Shown: in pieces, positions 8,664 to 18,226 of the stretch | How positions within the stretch are numbered: position 1 is the first letter of the stretch | How the letters are laid out: the number at the start of each line of letters is the position of its first letter | Assembly: GCF_025356155.1 (NCBI RefSeq) | Contig: NZ_JANXUQ010000119.1 | Span: 1 to 63,970, forward strand | DNA from: Rhodoferax sp. | GTDB lineage: Bacteria; Pseudomonadota; Gammaproteobacteria; Burkholderiales; Burkholderiaceae_C | DNA: 63,970 bases | Direction of reading: 5' to 3' | Program-made: the position numbers and the translations under genes | The notes under the pieces: model-generated | What the model was told of the DNA's origin: nothing | Databases searched by the model: none | What the model saw: the letters and a program-made list of their open reading frames with translations, nothing else

Positions 8664-10612
8664 CACCCGAACTCGGGCACTTCGCCCTCATCCTGGCGCT
8701 GTGCGTGTCGCTGGTGCAAGGCATTCTCCCCATTGCAGGCGCCCAGAGCGGTCGGCGCGAATGGATGTTGCTGGCACGCCCCGCGGCCCAGGCCTTGTTC
8801 CTGTTGATGGCCAGCTCGTTTGCGGCGTTGGCGTGGAGTTTTTACACTAACGATTTCTCGGTGCAATACGTCGCCGACCATTCCAATGCGCAGTTGCCCA
8901 CGATGTACCGCTTCGGCGCCGTGTGGGGTGGCCATGAAGGTTCTCTGTTGCTGTGGGTGCTGATGCTGTCGGGCTGGACGGTGGCCGTCGCACAAAACTC
9001 CCGCACGCTGGATGACGCCATGGTCGCGCGTGTTATCGGTGTGCTCGGCCTGGTGACCGCAGGTCTGTTGCTGTTTGTCTTGTTCACGTCCAATCCGTTC
9101 AGCCGTTTGTTGCCTGCCGCTGAGAATGGGCGCGACCTGAACCCGCTACTGCAAGACCCGGGCCTGGTATTCCACCCGCCCATGTTGTACATGGGTTATG
9201 TCGGCTTCTCGGTAGCTTTTGCGTTTGCCATCGCCGCGCTGTTGTCGGGCAGGCTGGACGCCGCATGGGCGCGTTGGTCGCGGCCGTGGACCACGGCGGC
9301 CTGGGTCTTCCTCACCTTGGGAATTGCACTGGGCTCGTGGTGGGCTTATTACGAGCTGGGTTGGGGCGGCTGGTGGTTTTGGGACCCGGTGGAAAACGCA
9401 TCCTTCTTGCCGTGGTTGTTGGGCACGGCCCTGCTGCATTCGCTGGCCGTGACCGAGAAGCGCGGCAGCTTCAAGAGCTGGACTGTATTGTTGGCCATTG
9501 GCGCTTTTTCGTTGTCGCTGTTGGGGACCTTCCTGGTGCGCTCGGGCGTGTTGACATCGGTGCATGCCTTCGCCACCGATCCACGGCGCGGCATTTTCAT
9601 TCTGGTGTTGCTGGTGCTGGTGGTGGGCTCTTCGCTGGCGCTGTTTGCGTGGCGTGCACCCAAGGTGGCGCTGGGCGGATCGTTTGCACTGGTGTCGCGC
9701 GAATCGCTGATGCTGGTGGGCAATGTGTTGCTGGTCGTGGCCTGTGCATCGGTGCTGCTGGGCACGCTGTATCCGCTGATCATTGACGCGCTGCATCTGG
9801 GCAAGATTTCGGTCGGGCCACCGTATTTCAATGCAGTGTTTGTGCCCATCATGACTCCGGTGTTGTTTTTGATGGCAGCCGTGCCGCTGGCCCGCTGGAA
9901 GACTGCCGACATCAAAGACATCGCGCTGCGCATGTGGATTCCTGGTGTGGTGGCGCTGGTCGCGGGCATGCTGGTGCCCAGCCTGATGGGTGGCTGGACG
10001 GCGCTCAGCGCTTTGGGTGTGGCGCTGTCGGTATGGATCGCCGCATCGGGTGTGATCCAGGTTTCGCGGCGGCTCAAGGCTGGCATGCCGCCGGCGTCGT
10101 TCTGGGGCATGCACCTGGGCCACTTCGGCATTGCCGTGTTTGTGTTCGGCGTCACCATGGTGGGCAGCTTTCAGGAAGAGCAGGATGTGCGCATGGAGCC
10201 GGGTGACACGGTGTTGGTCGGCGGCCACCAGTTCAAGATGCTGGGCGTGCAAGACGTGCCTGGTCCCAATTACAGTGCGGCGCGCGGCAGCTTCGAAGTC
10301 AGCCGCAATGGGGGTGGCTCGGTGCACATGCTGTATCCCGAAAAGCGGAACTACTTCTCATCGACGATGCCGATGACCGAGGCCGCCATTGACGCTGGTT
10401 TCACACGCGACGTGTATGTGTCCTTGGGTGAGCCGCTGGAGGGCAAGGCATGGGCGGTACGCGTGTACTTCAAGCCCTTTGTCGATTGGATCTGGGGCGG
10501 TTGTGTGTTCATGGCATTGGGCGGCTTGCTGGCTATGGCGGACCGCCGTTACCGGCTCAGGGTCAAGGCCTCGGTGCTGGATACAGGGGTGGTCAAAGGA
10601 GCGACGGCATGA
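8660..10612 (+). CDS. ccmF: Cytochrome c heme lyase subunit CcmF
   Basis: The 650-residue multi-pass protein carries the tryptophan-rich WWD domain ([16 protein letters not shown], about residue 233-248) and the conserved histidine segments [16 protein letters not shown] and [19 protein letters not shown]-terminal periplasmic domain follows. CcmF with CcmH and CcmI attaches heme to apocytochrome CxxCH motifs. It overlaps ccmE and ccmG by 4 bp. Confidence 0.97.
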   Translation: MTPELGHFALILALCVSLVQGILPIAGAQSGRREWMLLARPAAQALFLLMASSFAALAWSFYTNDFSVQYVADHSNAQLPTMYRFGAVWGGHEGSLLLWVLMLSGWTVAVAQNSRTLDDAMVARVIGVLGLVTAGLLLFVLFTSNPFSRLLPAAENGRDLNPLLQDPGLVFHPPMLYMGYVGFSVAFAFAIAALLSGRLDAAWARWSRPWTTAAWVFLTLGIALGSWWAYYELGWGGWWFWDPVENASFLPWLLGTALLHSLAVTEKRGSFKSWTVLLAIGAFSLSLLGTFLVRSGVLTSVHAFATDPRRGIFILVLLVLVVGSSLALFAWRAPKVALGGSFALVSRESLMLVGNVLLVVACASVLLGTLYPLIIDALHLGKISVGPPYFNAVFVPIMTPVLFLMAAVPLARWKTADIKDIALRMWIPGVVALVAGMLVPSLMGGWTALSALGVALSVWIAASGVIQVSRRLKAGMPPASFWGMHLGHFGIAVFVFGVTMVGSFQEEQDVRMEPGDTVLVGGHQFKMLGVQDVPGPNYSAARGSFEVSRNGGGSVHMLYPEKRNYFSSTMPMTEAAIDAGFTRDVYVSLGEPLEGKAWAVRVYFKPFVDWIWGGCVFMALGGLLAMADRRYRLRVKASVLDTGVVKGATA

Positions 10613-11139
10613 ACGCAAAAACGCTGATACCGTTGGCGCTGTTTGCAGTGCTGGTGGGGTTTCTGGCCGTGGGCCTGCGCCTCGATCCGCATGAAGTGCC
10701 ATCGCCGCTAGTCAACAAGCCTGCGCCGGCGTTCAAGATTACGCAGCTGGAGCAGGCCGATGCGCAGTTCTCGCCAGACGATTTAAAGGGCAAGGTGTGG
10801 GTGCTCAACGTTTGGGCCTCGTGGTGTGTGGCCTGCCGCCAGGAGCATCCGGTGCTGATGGCCTTTGCCCGTGCCAAAATCGTGCCGCTGATCGGACTGG
10901 ACTACAAGGACCAGCGTAAAGAGGCCATGGGTGTACTCAAGCGCGCCGGCAACCCGTATGACCTCACCGCTTTTGATGGAGATGGGCGGGTCGGCATTGA
11001 CTATGGTGTGTATGGCGTGCCGGAGAGTTATGTCATCGACAAGGCCGGTGTCATCCGCTACAAGCACATCGGGCCGATCACCGAAGATGCGCTGCAGCAG
11101 ACCATCATCCCCCTGATCAACGAGTTGAAAAAATCGTGA
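10609..11139 (+). CDS. ccmG: Thiol:disulfide oxidoreductase CcmG (DsbE)
   Basis: This 176-residue thioredoxin-fold protein starts at MNAKTL (10609). A membrane anchor (residues 4-23) is followed by the active site NVWASWCVACRQEHP and the cis-proline region GVYGVPESYVID. It keeps apocytochrome cysteines reduced for heme ligation. The usual WCxPC proline is alanine here (WCVAC). Confidence 0.96.
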   Translation: MNAKTLIPLALFAVLVGFLAVGLRLDPHEVPSPLVNKPAPAFKITQLEQADAQFSPDDLKGKVWVLNVWASWCVACRQEHPVLMAFARAKIVPLIGLDYKDQRKEAMGVLKRAGNPYDLTAFDGDGRVGIDYGVYGVPESYVIDKAGVIRYKHIGPITEDALQQTIIPLINELKKS

Positions 11140-11606
11140 AGTATTTTTATGTACTGATGCTGGTGTTGCTGGCCTGCACGGACGCTACCGCCAAGGAAGC
11201 CAGCCCACTGGCCGCAGATCCGGTAGTGGAGCAACGATTGATCACAATCTCCGAGGAACTGCGCTGCCTGGTGTGCCAAAACGAATCATTGGCAGGCTCA
11301 CGCGCTGACCTTGCCATGGACCTGCGCCGCGAGTTGCGAAGCCTGATCAAGCAGGGCAAGAGCGATAGTGAGATCAAGGAATTCATGGTCAGCCGGTATG
11401 GTGACTTTGTGCTGTACCGGCCACCCGTCAAGCCCACGACCTGGCTGCTGTGGGCAGGTCCGTTCGGGCTGATGCTGGCCGGTGTGGTGGCATTGTTCAT
11501 CTATTTGCGGCGACGCAATGCCGAGATAAGTGACAAGGGCCCTGCGGGCCTGACTGACGAAGAACGCAAGCGCGCCGACGCGCTGCTACAGGAAGGTGAC
11601 GCATGA
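11136..11606 (+). CDS. ccmH: Cytochrome c maturation protein CcmH
   Basis: The 156-residue protein has a signal peptide with a possible LLAC lipobox, the redox motif LRCLVCQNESLAGS, the helical DLRRELRSLIKQGKSDSEIKEFMVSRYGDFVLYRPP segment given here only in outline, and a C-terminal membrane helix. It reduces apocytochrome disulfides and acts with CcmF. In this genome CcmH and CcmI are separate genes rather than one fused CcmH. Confidence 0.95.
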   Translation: MKYFYVLMLVLLACTDATAKEASPLAADPVVEQRLITISEELRCLVCQNESLAGSRADLAMDLRRELRSLIKQGKSDSEIKEFMVSRYGDFVLYRPPVKPTTWLLWAGPFGLMLAGVVALFIYLRRRNAEISDKGPAGLTDEERKRADALLQEGDA

Positions 11607-12853
11607 CGGGTTTTTGGATAGCGGGTGCACTGGCCATTGTGCTGGTACTCGCACTGTTGTTTCGCCCGTTCTGGTTGAAGGTATCTGCCACCGGCGTATC
11701 GCGTCGCCAATTGAATGCGGCCATTTACCGCGAACAAATGGTACGTCTGGAGCGCGACCGCGCCGAGAACATGATTGCCGAGGCCGACTATGTGCAAGCC
11801 CGCGCCGAGTTGCAACGCCGCGTGATCGACGACACCCAGGATGCCGACGACACCGCCAGCATTCGCGCGCCCAGGAAAACGATGCTGGCCGTGGGGCTGG
11901 TCTTGCCTATAGCGGCCATCACGCTGTATGTCCTGCTGGGTGCCCCGGCGACCCTGGACCCCAACGGCCCGCAACGCCCGGTCACTGCGCAGGACATGAA
12001 CCGCATGGTCGAAGGCTTGGCGAAGAAACTGGAGAGTGACCCCTCCAACCTGCAGGGTTGGGCCATGCTGGCGCGCTCGTACAAGATGCTGGGGCGCAAT
12101 GCAGAGGCCGAGCAGGCCTTTGTCCGCGCCGGGGCTTTCCTGGACAACGATGCGCAGTTGTTGGCCATTTACGCGGAGCTGGCGGCAAGCAATGCCAATG
12201 GAAACTTCAGCGGTAAGCCGGCCCAGCTTCTTGAAAAGGCGCTGCGGGTGGATCCAAAGAATGCCATGGCGCAGTGGCTGGCTGGTGCTGCCGCATTCCG
12301 GTCGAACCAGTTCGATGCGGCCATCCGCATCTGGGAGCGGCTGACGCCCCAGGTGGAACCTGATTCGGATGACGCCCGCATGTTGCAGGAGTCTTTGGCA
12401 GCGGCCTATGCGGCTGCAGGGAAAACGGCGCCCACGGCATCGGGCAAACCGCAGGCGAACACCAATGTCGGCAACGCAGGCATTGCCACTGGGCCCACCA
12501 AGGCCAATGCTGCGGCCAGTGTGAGTGGCTTGGTGGAGGTGGATGCGGCGCTCAAGGCCAAGGCCGCACCGGGCGACACGGTGCTGGTGATTGCCCGTGT
12601 GCCCGGCACCCGCATGCCGGTGGCTGTGCTGCGGACATCGGCAGCTGCGCTGCCGCTACAGTTCACGCTGGACGATTCGTTGTCGATGAGCCCGCAAGCG
12701 CGCATCTCGGCAGCCACCGAAGTCGAAGTGGAAGCACGTATCTCCAAATCAGGCATGGCGCAGGCCGAATCTGGTGATCTGATCTCGGCCGTGCAGACCG
12801 TCAAGGTCGGAGCGGAGGGTATCAAGCTGCAGGTGAACAAGGTCAGGCCGTAA
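11603..12853 (+). CDS. ccmI: Cytochrome c maturation protein CcmI
   Basis: The 416-residue protein has two N-terminal membrane helices (about 3-22 and 93-115), then tetratricopeptide repeats (GWAMLARSYKMLGRNAEAEQAF is one, near residue 152). A C-terminal beta domain is reached through an Ala/Thr-rich linker. CcmI chaperones apocytochromes to the CcmFH lyase. It is the last gene of the operon, followed by a hairpin at 12865. Confidence 0.94.
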   Translation: MTGFWIAGALAIVLVLALLFRPFWLKVSATGVSRRQLNAAIYREQMVRLERDRAENMIAEADYVQARAELQRRVIDDTQDADDTASIRAPRKTMLAVGLVLPIAAITLYVLLGAPATLDPNGPQRPVTAQDMNRMVEGLAKKLESDPSNLQGWAMLARSYKMLGRNAEAEQAFVRAGAFLDNDAQLLAIYAELAASNANGNFSGKPAQLLEKALRVDPKNAMAQWLAGAAAFRSNQFDAAIRIWERLTPQVEPDSDDARMLQESLAAAYAAAGKTAPTASGKPQANTNVGNAGIATGPTKANAAASVSGLVEVDAALKAKAAPGDTVLVIARVPGTRMPVAVLRTSAAALPLQFTLDDSLSMSPQARISAATEVEVEARISKSGMAQAESGDLISAVQTVKVGAEGIKLQVNKVRP

Positions 12854-12864
12854 TCCGCAGCAGG

Positions 12865-12885
12865 CCAGATGCACCGCGCATCTGG
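12865..12885 (+). terminator. Hairpin after the ccm operon, possible terminator
   Basis: A perfect 8-bp stem (12865-12872 with 12878-12885) and a 5-nt loop lie 12 bp after the ccmI stop. There is no immediate T-tract; the nearest T-run is about 20 bp further. It could be a weak intrinsic or Rho-assisted terminator. Confidence 0.5.
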
Positions 12886-12956
12886 TCCATTGCTGACGGC
12901 GTGTTTTTGCCACCAGGGGATGTGCGAAAATACGCGTTGTTGATGGTTTCAGTCGT

Positions 12957-13032
12957 GCGGCTGTAGCTCAGTGGATAGAGTATTGGCCTCCGAAGCCAAG
13001 GGTCGTGGGTTCGATCCCCGCCAGCCGCACCA
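12957..13032 (+). tRNA. tRNA-Arg (anticodon CCG)
   Basis: A 76-nt cloverleaf with acceptor GCGGCTG paired to CAGCCGC, discriminator A and encoded CCA (13030-13032). The D-arm reads GTAGCTCAGTGG, the anticodon loop CTCCGAA gives CCG, and the T-arm reads GGTTCGATCC. It decodes CGG. The accessory region begins just after its 3' end, so it may be an integration target, although no tyrosine integrase or duplicated tRNA end is visible in the window. Confidence 0.97.
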
Positions 13033-13054
13033 AATATTGAAATCACACCGTCTC

Positions 13055-13325
13055 AGACTTGTCCCTGGAAGCATAACCGTTCCGGTTCGGAACACTTATG
13101 CTTCACTTTGCGGGCGGAACGCTTATGCTTCCTCACGAAAATCAAAAACTTTGCGCCCAAAACCCTCCGATCGGCAGAAACATGCTTGCCGATCAGAAAA
13201 CTTGGTGATTTCTGCCCATTGTGCGTCGACCAGGCGGAACGCTTATGGTTCCTGGCGGAACGGATATGCTTCCACCGCCAAGGCATCGATTCATCCTTAA
13301 TCGCAGCGCTGGCAGTTAGCCATAT
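13055..13325 (+). repeat. Left copy of a roughly 250-bp direct repeat with GGAACG-n-TATGCTTCC modules
   Basis: This block matches 62690-62940 in the same orientation with scattered substitutions and small gaps. It contains an inverted pair (GGAAGCATAACCGTTCC at the start, then GAACACTTATGCTTC) and at least three further copies of a module resembling GCGGAACGCTTATGCTTCC. A shared middle part reads GATCGGCAGAAACATGCTTG. Short open frames across it read like repetitive nonsense, so it is probably not coding. It starts 22 bp after tRNA-Arg. Confidence 0.85.
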
Positions 13326-13447
13326 GCAATTGGCCGGTTTTGTCCTGTGGCCCGAATCGGCGTTGGATAGCTTTCGCTGGCCAACAACCGGAACTGGCAC
13401 GACCCAGTAGCGGCCCTTGGGTGACGCTGCGGTGCGGCGTAGGCCTC

Positions 13448-13684
13448 TCAATGAGCTTCGCTTTGCAGTAACTCAATTTCGTCCGGATACATGGCCTCCA
13501 GCCATTTCGTTACACCAGTGGCGGGATCCGAACACTCCACTTCGTATGCAGCTTCCGGCTGGGTGTACACCTCCAGAATCATCCCGATGTCTCCAACCTC
13601 TGGAGCCCGCAGGTTTGTGATCGAAGGGTGGAAAGGTCGATTCTCACGGAGCGAAACCACGCGCACAACTTCGAATTGATTCAT
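13448..13684 (-). CDS. Small DUF4926-like protein
   Basis: The 78-residue protein starts at MNQFEVVRVVSL (13684). It has the pattern of DUF4926 proteins: an N-terminal strand VVRVV, the central EVGDIGMILEVY, a YEVECSDPATG strand and a C-terminal DEIELL. These domains resemble small SH3-like beta barrels and are often found in toxin or immunity neighbourhoods. It is the last gene of a minus-strand run from 17709. Confidence 0.65.
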   Translation of the reverse strand: MNQFEVVRVVSLRENRPFHPSITNLRAPEVGDIGMILEVYTQPEAAYEVECSDPATGVTKWLEAMYPDEIELLQSEAH

Positions 13685-13791
13685 AGGATGTTTGAGTGTT
13701 AGTTCGCAATGCCCAGCTAGTTTCGCTCTTCGGCCCGCCAATTGCCTTCGTGATACCGGCCACGGTCCACCGCCAATCCAGAGAAAAAACT

Positions 13792-14115
13792 TCACTTGGC
13801 CGCCCATTTCCTGAGCAATCTAATTTTGAGTGACTGCCGTTCAATGGACGTTCGGCCTTTCTTGGAGACTCTGGTTGCAACAGAATTCTGCCGTTCAATA
13901 GAGAAGTAGTGTTTGCCATCTTTGCCCATGGACCACACGCTGCCGACTTCATTTTCAACAGGCGCAACATACCCATCCAGCTGTTCAGGCGAGATCGACG
14001 CTAAACCAGTCCTGACCCGCGCTCGCATTCGCGAGTGCCAAGTTTGCTTATCCCGCTTTTCCGATTTCGCACTTGCCATGCCAAAGATCGGCGTCCTCCT
14101 TTTACTCCGGCTCAT
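13792..14115 (-). CDS. Small basic hypothetical protein
   Basis: The 107-residue protein begins MSRSKRRTPIFGMASAKSEK and is strongly basic, with a WSMGKDGKHYFS segment. I know similar small orphan proteins from accessory regions but cannot give a function. Charge and size would suit nucleic-acid binding or a toxin/immunity role; that is a guess. It lies 107 bp upstream of the DUF4926-like gene and 149 bp downstream of the AAA+ gene. Confidence 0.6.
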   Translation of the reverse strand: MSRSKRRTPIFGMASAKSEKRDKQTWHSRMRARVRTGLASISPEQLDGYVAPVENEVGSVWSMGKDGKHYFSIERQNSVATRVSKKGRTSIERQSLKIRLLRKWAAK

Positions 14116-14264
14116 ACCGCAGCACCCAATGTTGTGAGCTCCTCTTCGATCAGCGTCAACACGGCCAGATCACTTATACGCGCAAGCGGCTATCGATCCT
14201 GGTTGACCAGCATTGGGGTTGCATGCGCTTGATCGATTTTTGTTTCATGATTGCCTTCACTTCC

Positions 14265-16535
14265 TCAGTGGACCAGCTTGGACGGGGCCTTGGCGCCGTC
14301 CGGTGGCGCCGGTGTATCTGAAACCTCTTGTGTCTGCGACTCGCGTTTGACATCGCATTCAATCTGCAACTGTTCAATCCACTGATCGGGTGTCAGCGTT
14401 TCGCCGAGCAGAATGCACTGGCGTTGAACCGTGGCAAAGTCCCCAGCGGCAAGCTGGTGCATCTGGTACAGGTCGGCCTTCCAACTGTCTTTCTGGTTCC
14501 TGGCAAGCGTCGGCAGGCTCTTCTTGATCCCAGTCTCGCTGACAAACATGTTCCAGCGCTGCTCAGGATTCAAGGCGCGGAGTTCCAACTTGAAGGTGAA
14601 GCGGCGCAATGCGGCCGTGTCCAGTCCACGGAACAAGTTGGTGGCGACTATGAAGATCCCAGGGAAGCGTTCCATGCCTTGCAACAACTCATTGACCTTG
14701 GTCACCTCCCAGGACTGGTTGGCCAGGTTGCGGTCGCGCAAGAAGCTGTCGCCTTCATCCAGAAACAGAATAGCTTCCTCCTCTTCAGCCTCGCGAAACA
14801 TGGCAGCCAGGTTCTTTTCGTTATCGCCGAGCCACTTCGACAACAGGTCCGACGCGCGTTTGCAGATCAAGCGTTGGCCCATCTGCTGGGCCAGGTATTC
14901 CACAAACTGGGTCTTGCCGGTGCCTGGGGGTCCATACAGACACAGCGAGCCCTTGGGCCGCAGCTTCAAGGCCCGTAAGATTTGTTCCGGTCCAAACCGG
15001 CCGGCATGGTTGATGTACTCCAGCGAGTAGTTGGTCACGCACTCCTTGGCCTTAGGCTTAGTGTCGCGTTGCATTACGGCCAGAGAGCGCCGCACGGCGC
15101 GCAGCATGGCGCCTTCCCGCTCCCGTTTGGTCTTCGCTCCACTGAGCTTGGCCGCACGTACTGCGGATTCAATCTGTTTGGACGATATGTCCTCCAGCGC
15201 CAGCAGCTCGGACTTGGTGGCCTTGTTTAGCTTGAGATCGCTCACCAAGGACTCCAATTGGACGCGCCGCTCTGCCCGGTCTGCCTTTTTGAGGGGCGAA
15301 TGGAACACAAAGCACGCCACGCATTCATCAACCAAACTGTCGGACCCGGGGCCGGCCCAGACTGTTGGTGCAGGGTTGGAGTCCAACAGGAGCTGGTCCA
15401 GTGGTGCGATGTGGCTGTCGTCCAGATCGATGCCCAACAGATTGCGCAAGAACTCCGGAGGGCGGCGTTCCAGGACATCACCGGGCTTCTCGACAACCAA
15501 TACGGCACTGGGCCCAAAACGGCCAAACAGCACGCGCTGGGCTACAAAAGTGATACAGGGCAGCTCGCCATAGGCATCGTCAAAGTCCTGGAGCACGTAG
15601 CCGTTCACCTTGGCAGCGCTTAACAACTCAGCCAGCAAGGAGCGCTTTTCTATGGAGCGCGCTCCGTACAGCAGCAGATTCACCCCGAGCTCCTGCCGCC
15701 CGGCGCCATGGGTCAGGATGTCCACTGCAAGTTGGACATCCTCTGGCGCCATCCGGGCCGGCATGCCGGCACCGGGCTTGATGACCATGGGTTTGAGCAG
15801 GCTGTCAAAGAGGTCTTCCATGGGATCGCTCAGGACTTCCACCCAGAAGTTCGACAGCCTGGGGAGTTGCTTGTCCCTGCCCACGCATTGGAGGAGCCGA
15901 CTGGTACGCAGAATGCCCGAGTTGGAAAGCGCATGGCGCAATTCAGACTCCTGGCAGTCCAGCATGGCACACCAGATTTGGGCCATGCCGGTGCGGTTCT
16001 CCTTCATTAACTGGCGCAGAAAGTCTCGGAAGTCGTCAACGGTGGCACAGGTGAAGGCTAGGAGCAGCACCTTTTCTTCAACCGGAGACAGGCTCAGGAT
16101 CTGGCAAAGTTCGGTCACACGCAGGGTGGTGGGGTCCTTCATTTCGCGCAACATGTCTTCGAAGGCAGGATCCAGCCGCGCAGCGCGGCTCGTTGTTACT
16201 TCCGCGAATTCTCTCCAATTCGACGTGACCCAATCGTGCAATGCGTAGCCTTCGACCAGCAATCGGACGTCCGCGAGGCTGGCTTGGGTGCTGACATGGC
16301 CCTTGCCCAACTGACCCAGCAGGCGCAGTGCGCGCTCCAGGGAGAGCTTCTTGGCACGCTGATCCAGTTGTATGGCTTGTGCCTCATCTGGCCAGTCGAG
16401 CATGTCCGGGGCCATGGCGTACCAGTTGGCGAATAGCATGGGGTCTAACACCATTCGCCGTTGGACAGGCTCGCAGGCCATCAGGCGCACCAGCCAGATG
16501 AACATCTTGGGGAGGGATACTTTACGTTCGGTCAT
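14265..16535 (-). CDS. AAA+ ATPase with long helical N-terminal region
   Basis: The 756-residue protein has a C-terminal AAA+ module (about residues 520-720): Walker A GPPGTGKTQF, Walker B AILFLDEGDSF, sensor-1 FIVATNLF and an arginine-finger region LRRFTFKLELRAL. The FxxAEEEEAILFLDE pattern resembles CDC48/proteasome-activating ATPases. The first 450 residues are mostly helical with no motif I recognise. A partner protease is not visible. It is second to a HAD hydrolase in a minus-strand operon. Confidence 0.85.
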   Translation of the reverse strand: MTERKVSLPKMFIWLVRLMACEPVQRRMVLDPMLFANWYAMAPDMLDWPDEAQAIQLDQRAKKLSLERALRLLGQLGKGHVSTQASLADVRLLVEGYALHDWVTSNWREFAEVTTSRAARLDPAFEDMLREMKDPTTLRVTELCQILSLSPVEEKVLLLAFTCATVDDFRDFLRQLMKENRTGMAQIWCAMLDCQESELRHALSNSGILRTSRLLQCVGRDKQLPRLSNFWVEVLSDPMEDLFDSLLKPMVIKPGAGMPARMAPEDVQLAVDILTHGAGRQELGVNLLLYGARSIEKRSLLAELLSAAKVNGYVLQDFDDAYGELPCITFVAQRVLFGRFGPSAVLVVEKPGDVLERRPPEFLRNLLGIDLDDSHIAPLDQLLLDSNPAPTVWAGPGSDSLVDECVACFVFHSPLKKADRAERRVQLESLVSDLKLNKATKSELLALEDISSKQIESAVRAAKLSGAKTKREREGAMLRAVRRSLAVMQRDTKPKAKECVTNYSLEYINHAGRFGPEQILRALKLRPKGSLCLYGPPGTGKTQFVEYLAQQMGQRLICKRASDLLSKWLGDNEKNLAAMFREAEEEEAILFLDEGDSFLRDRNLANQSWEVTKVNELLQGMERFPGIFIVATNLFRGLDTAALRRFTFKLELRALNPEQRWNMFVSETGIKKSLPTLARNQKDSWKADLYQMHQLAAGDFATVQRQCILLGETLTPDQWIEQLQIECDVKRESQTQEVSDTPAPPDGAKAPSKLVH

Positions 16536-16633
16536 ATGTACAGGTCCTGTGCACAGGGGTTGTTACAGCAGCGCAATGTCAACTGCGGCGATGGGGTGGC
16601 CTTGGTGGTGAAGAAGATGGAAGGAAGGCCGTT

Positions 16634-17251
16634 TCAGTTGCGTGGCAGCCCCGTCTGCGCCAACCACCATCGGCTGAACTCGGCCAAGGTGTTGTGCTGG
16701 GATGACACATGGCGCAAGGCGTCGCCAAAGTTGGGAGATCCATTGGGATCGCGCGTGATCAATGCCGGGTGAATGTCAGGATGCACACCTGCCATGTAGG
16801 GCAGGTAGTCGTCTACAAAAGCGCATGGGCGCAATGCATTCAGAACATCCGCTTTCGGACTTTTGCCTTCCGCAAACTTGCCTGTCGCAATGACCTTGTC
16901 GATGGGAAACCCCATGCGATGGAAGTTACGTTGACGCGCTGAGGCAAATTGTTCAGGCATCGCGGTGACGCAAACCAGTTCATAGCCCGCAGCGTGCAGG
17001 TCTCTACAGGCTTTGCTGGCACCCGGTAGCGCGAGGAGTGACTCCCAGAAAGTTTCTTCGAAGTGACCCAGAAAATGTTCGAGCCGTTCGCCCACCAGGC
17101 GCTCAACGTTCCAACGATCGGCAGCCCAGTAGGCCTTGGGATCCTTCTCCGTTGGATACTCCCGGAATGCCCGCTGCCAGACGGTGGCGTACTCGACGCT
17201 GTAATCCAGCAGAACGCCGTCGGCGTCGAGGGCGATGATCGGCTTTGTCAT
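16634..17251 (-). CDS. HAD-superfamily hydrolase
   Basis: The 205-residue protein starts at MTKPIIALDADGVLLDYS (17251). Motif I is DADGV with both aspartates, motif II is CVTAMP, motif III a lysine in GKSPKADVL and motif IV CAFVDDYLPYM. All catalytic elements are present, so it should be an active phosphatase-type enzyme, possibly a 5'-nucleotidase-like one. It lies 98 bp upstream of the AAA+ gene and 65 bp downstream of the 130-residue hypothetical gene. Confidence 0.85.
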   Translation of the reverse strand: MTKPIIALDADGVLLDYSVEYATVWQRAFREYPTEKDPKAYWAADRWNVERLVGERLEHFLGHFEETFWESLLALPGASKACRDLHAAGYELVCVTAMPEQFASARQRNFHRMGFPIDKVIATGKFAEGKSPKADVLNALRPCAFVDDYLPYMAGVHPDIHPALITRDPNGSPNFGDALRHVSSQHNTLAEFSRWWLAQTGLPRN

Positions 17252-17316
17252 GGGCACTCCGGATTCATTGAACAAGCTATCTTTGCCAGGCCAACCGGTG
17301 GCATTCAGTCGGTGGC

Positions 17317-17709
17317 TCATTGAACGCTTTGAGCTTCGGGGAAACGGGCTCGCAACTGCTTGACCATCCAATCAACCTCGGAAAGCCCGAGTTCCCAGCC
17401 TTGGTGGGGGATGCGACTGGCAACGTTGTCCACTAGAGCTGCGAGCGTTACGTCTGGCTTCTCCACTTGCTTGCGGTTAACGTATGCGGCCAATTGGTCT
17501 ACAAGATCAAGGCATCCAACGTAGCGTTCCGCGCGCTCTTCCTGTGTCAGACCGACGACGTACTTGCCATCGATCAAACGCGCAGAGAATTTGGGTTGGG
17601 TGCCAGATAACCCTGAGGGAAACGGGTCGCGCGGGAAGTCTTCTGGGACGGTGATTTCCGCGGTGGATTTGTCATCGGCAGTGTCTGGGGATTCGGATTG
17701 CTCGCTCAT
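17317..17709 (-). CDS. Hypothetical acidic protein
   Basis: The 130-residue protein has an acidic disordered N-terminus (first 30 residues rich in Ser, Asp and Glu) and a C-terminal IPHQGWELGLSEVDWM segment. I do not recognise the family. A broken paralogue of its C-terminal part is at 19726-19877. It is first in the minus-strand run with HAD, AAA+ and the two small genes. Confidence 0.65.
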   Translation of the reverse strand: MSEQSESPDTADDKSTAEITVPEDFPRDPFPSGLSGTQPKFSARLIDGKYVVGLTQEERAERYVGCLDLVDQLAAYVNRKQVEKPDVTLAALVDNVASRIPHQGWELGLSEVDWMVKQLRARFPEAQSVQ

Positions 17710-18226
17710 GATTTTTACTCCAGGTGGGTGATGTCAGACCATCAATTTGCAACACGCTGAATTGCGCTTCGCATGGAGCAAATAGTCCCCTGGAATAGGT
17801 GTTTCCCACAAATGGTCACCTCAAGAAGCCGACCGATCACTAGGGTTACCATAAACGGTCACCTATCGACGCATCAGAGCGAATGCGGTCCGAATTGCAA
17901 CTACTCCTTACCGCGTTTCATGATCTCAATGGGTCACCCGCTCGATAGCGAATCGCACAACAAAAACCCTGCCACCGATTCAAAGACCAGCGCAGGGCTT
18001 GAAGAGTTTTAACTGTGGAAGTAGAACGCGCATGCCGATCAATACATCACCGGCGTGCAGTTGACGGCCTCCCAAAATGCGAGACGTGTGAACGAAGGTT
18101 CTAGTTTCGCGTGACCATCGTCGGTGCCCGGAGTGAAGCCACGCGCCCGTCAGATAAAAGCAGCCAGCAAAGGGACCTATGCGACGGTTCTTAAAGCCGT
18201 AATCGTGTCACCGACCACCGTAAGTT
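17710..18226. other. 517-bp intergenic region with GGTCACC repeats
   Basis: No convincing gene is present. It holds the upstream region of the 17709 operon. GGTCACC occurs at 17814-17820 and 17857-17863, 43 bp apart, with a related GGTTACC between and GGGTCACCC near 17934. These may be regulator sites or remnants; nothing further is supported. Confidence 0.4.

Noticed and set aside
9146..10327. Long minus-strand ORFs across ccmF (up to 393 codons)
   Set aside because: They are shadows of a high-GC gene; histidine/arginine/glutamine-rich content and no domain, while ccmF is intact on the plus strand.
12957..13032. Duplicated tRNA 3' end as an attR site near the right repeat
   Set aside because: I searched 62.6-63.9 kb by eye and found no copy of the tRNA T-arm and acceptor sequence, and no integrase gene.
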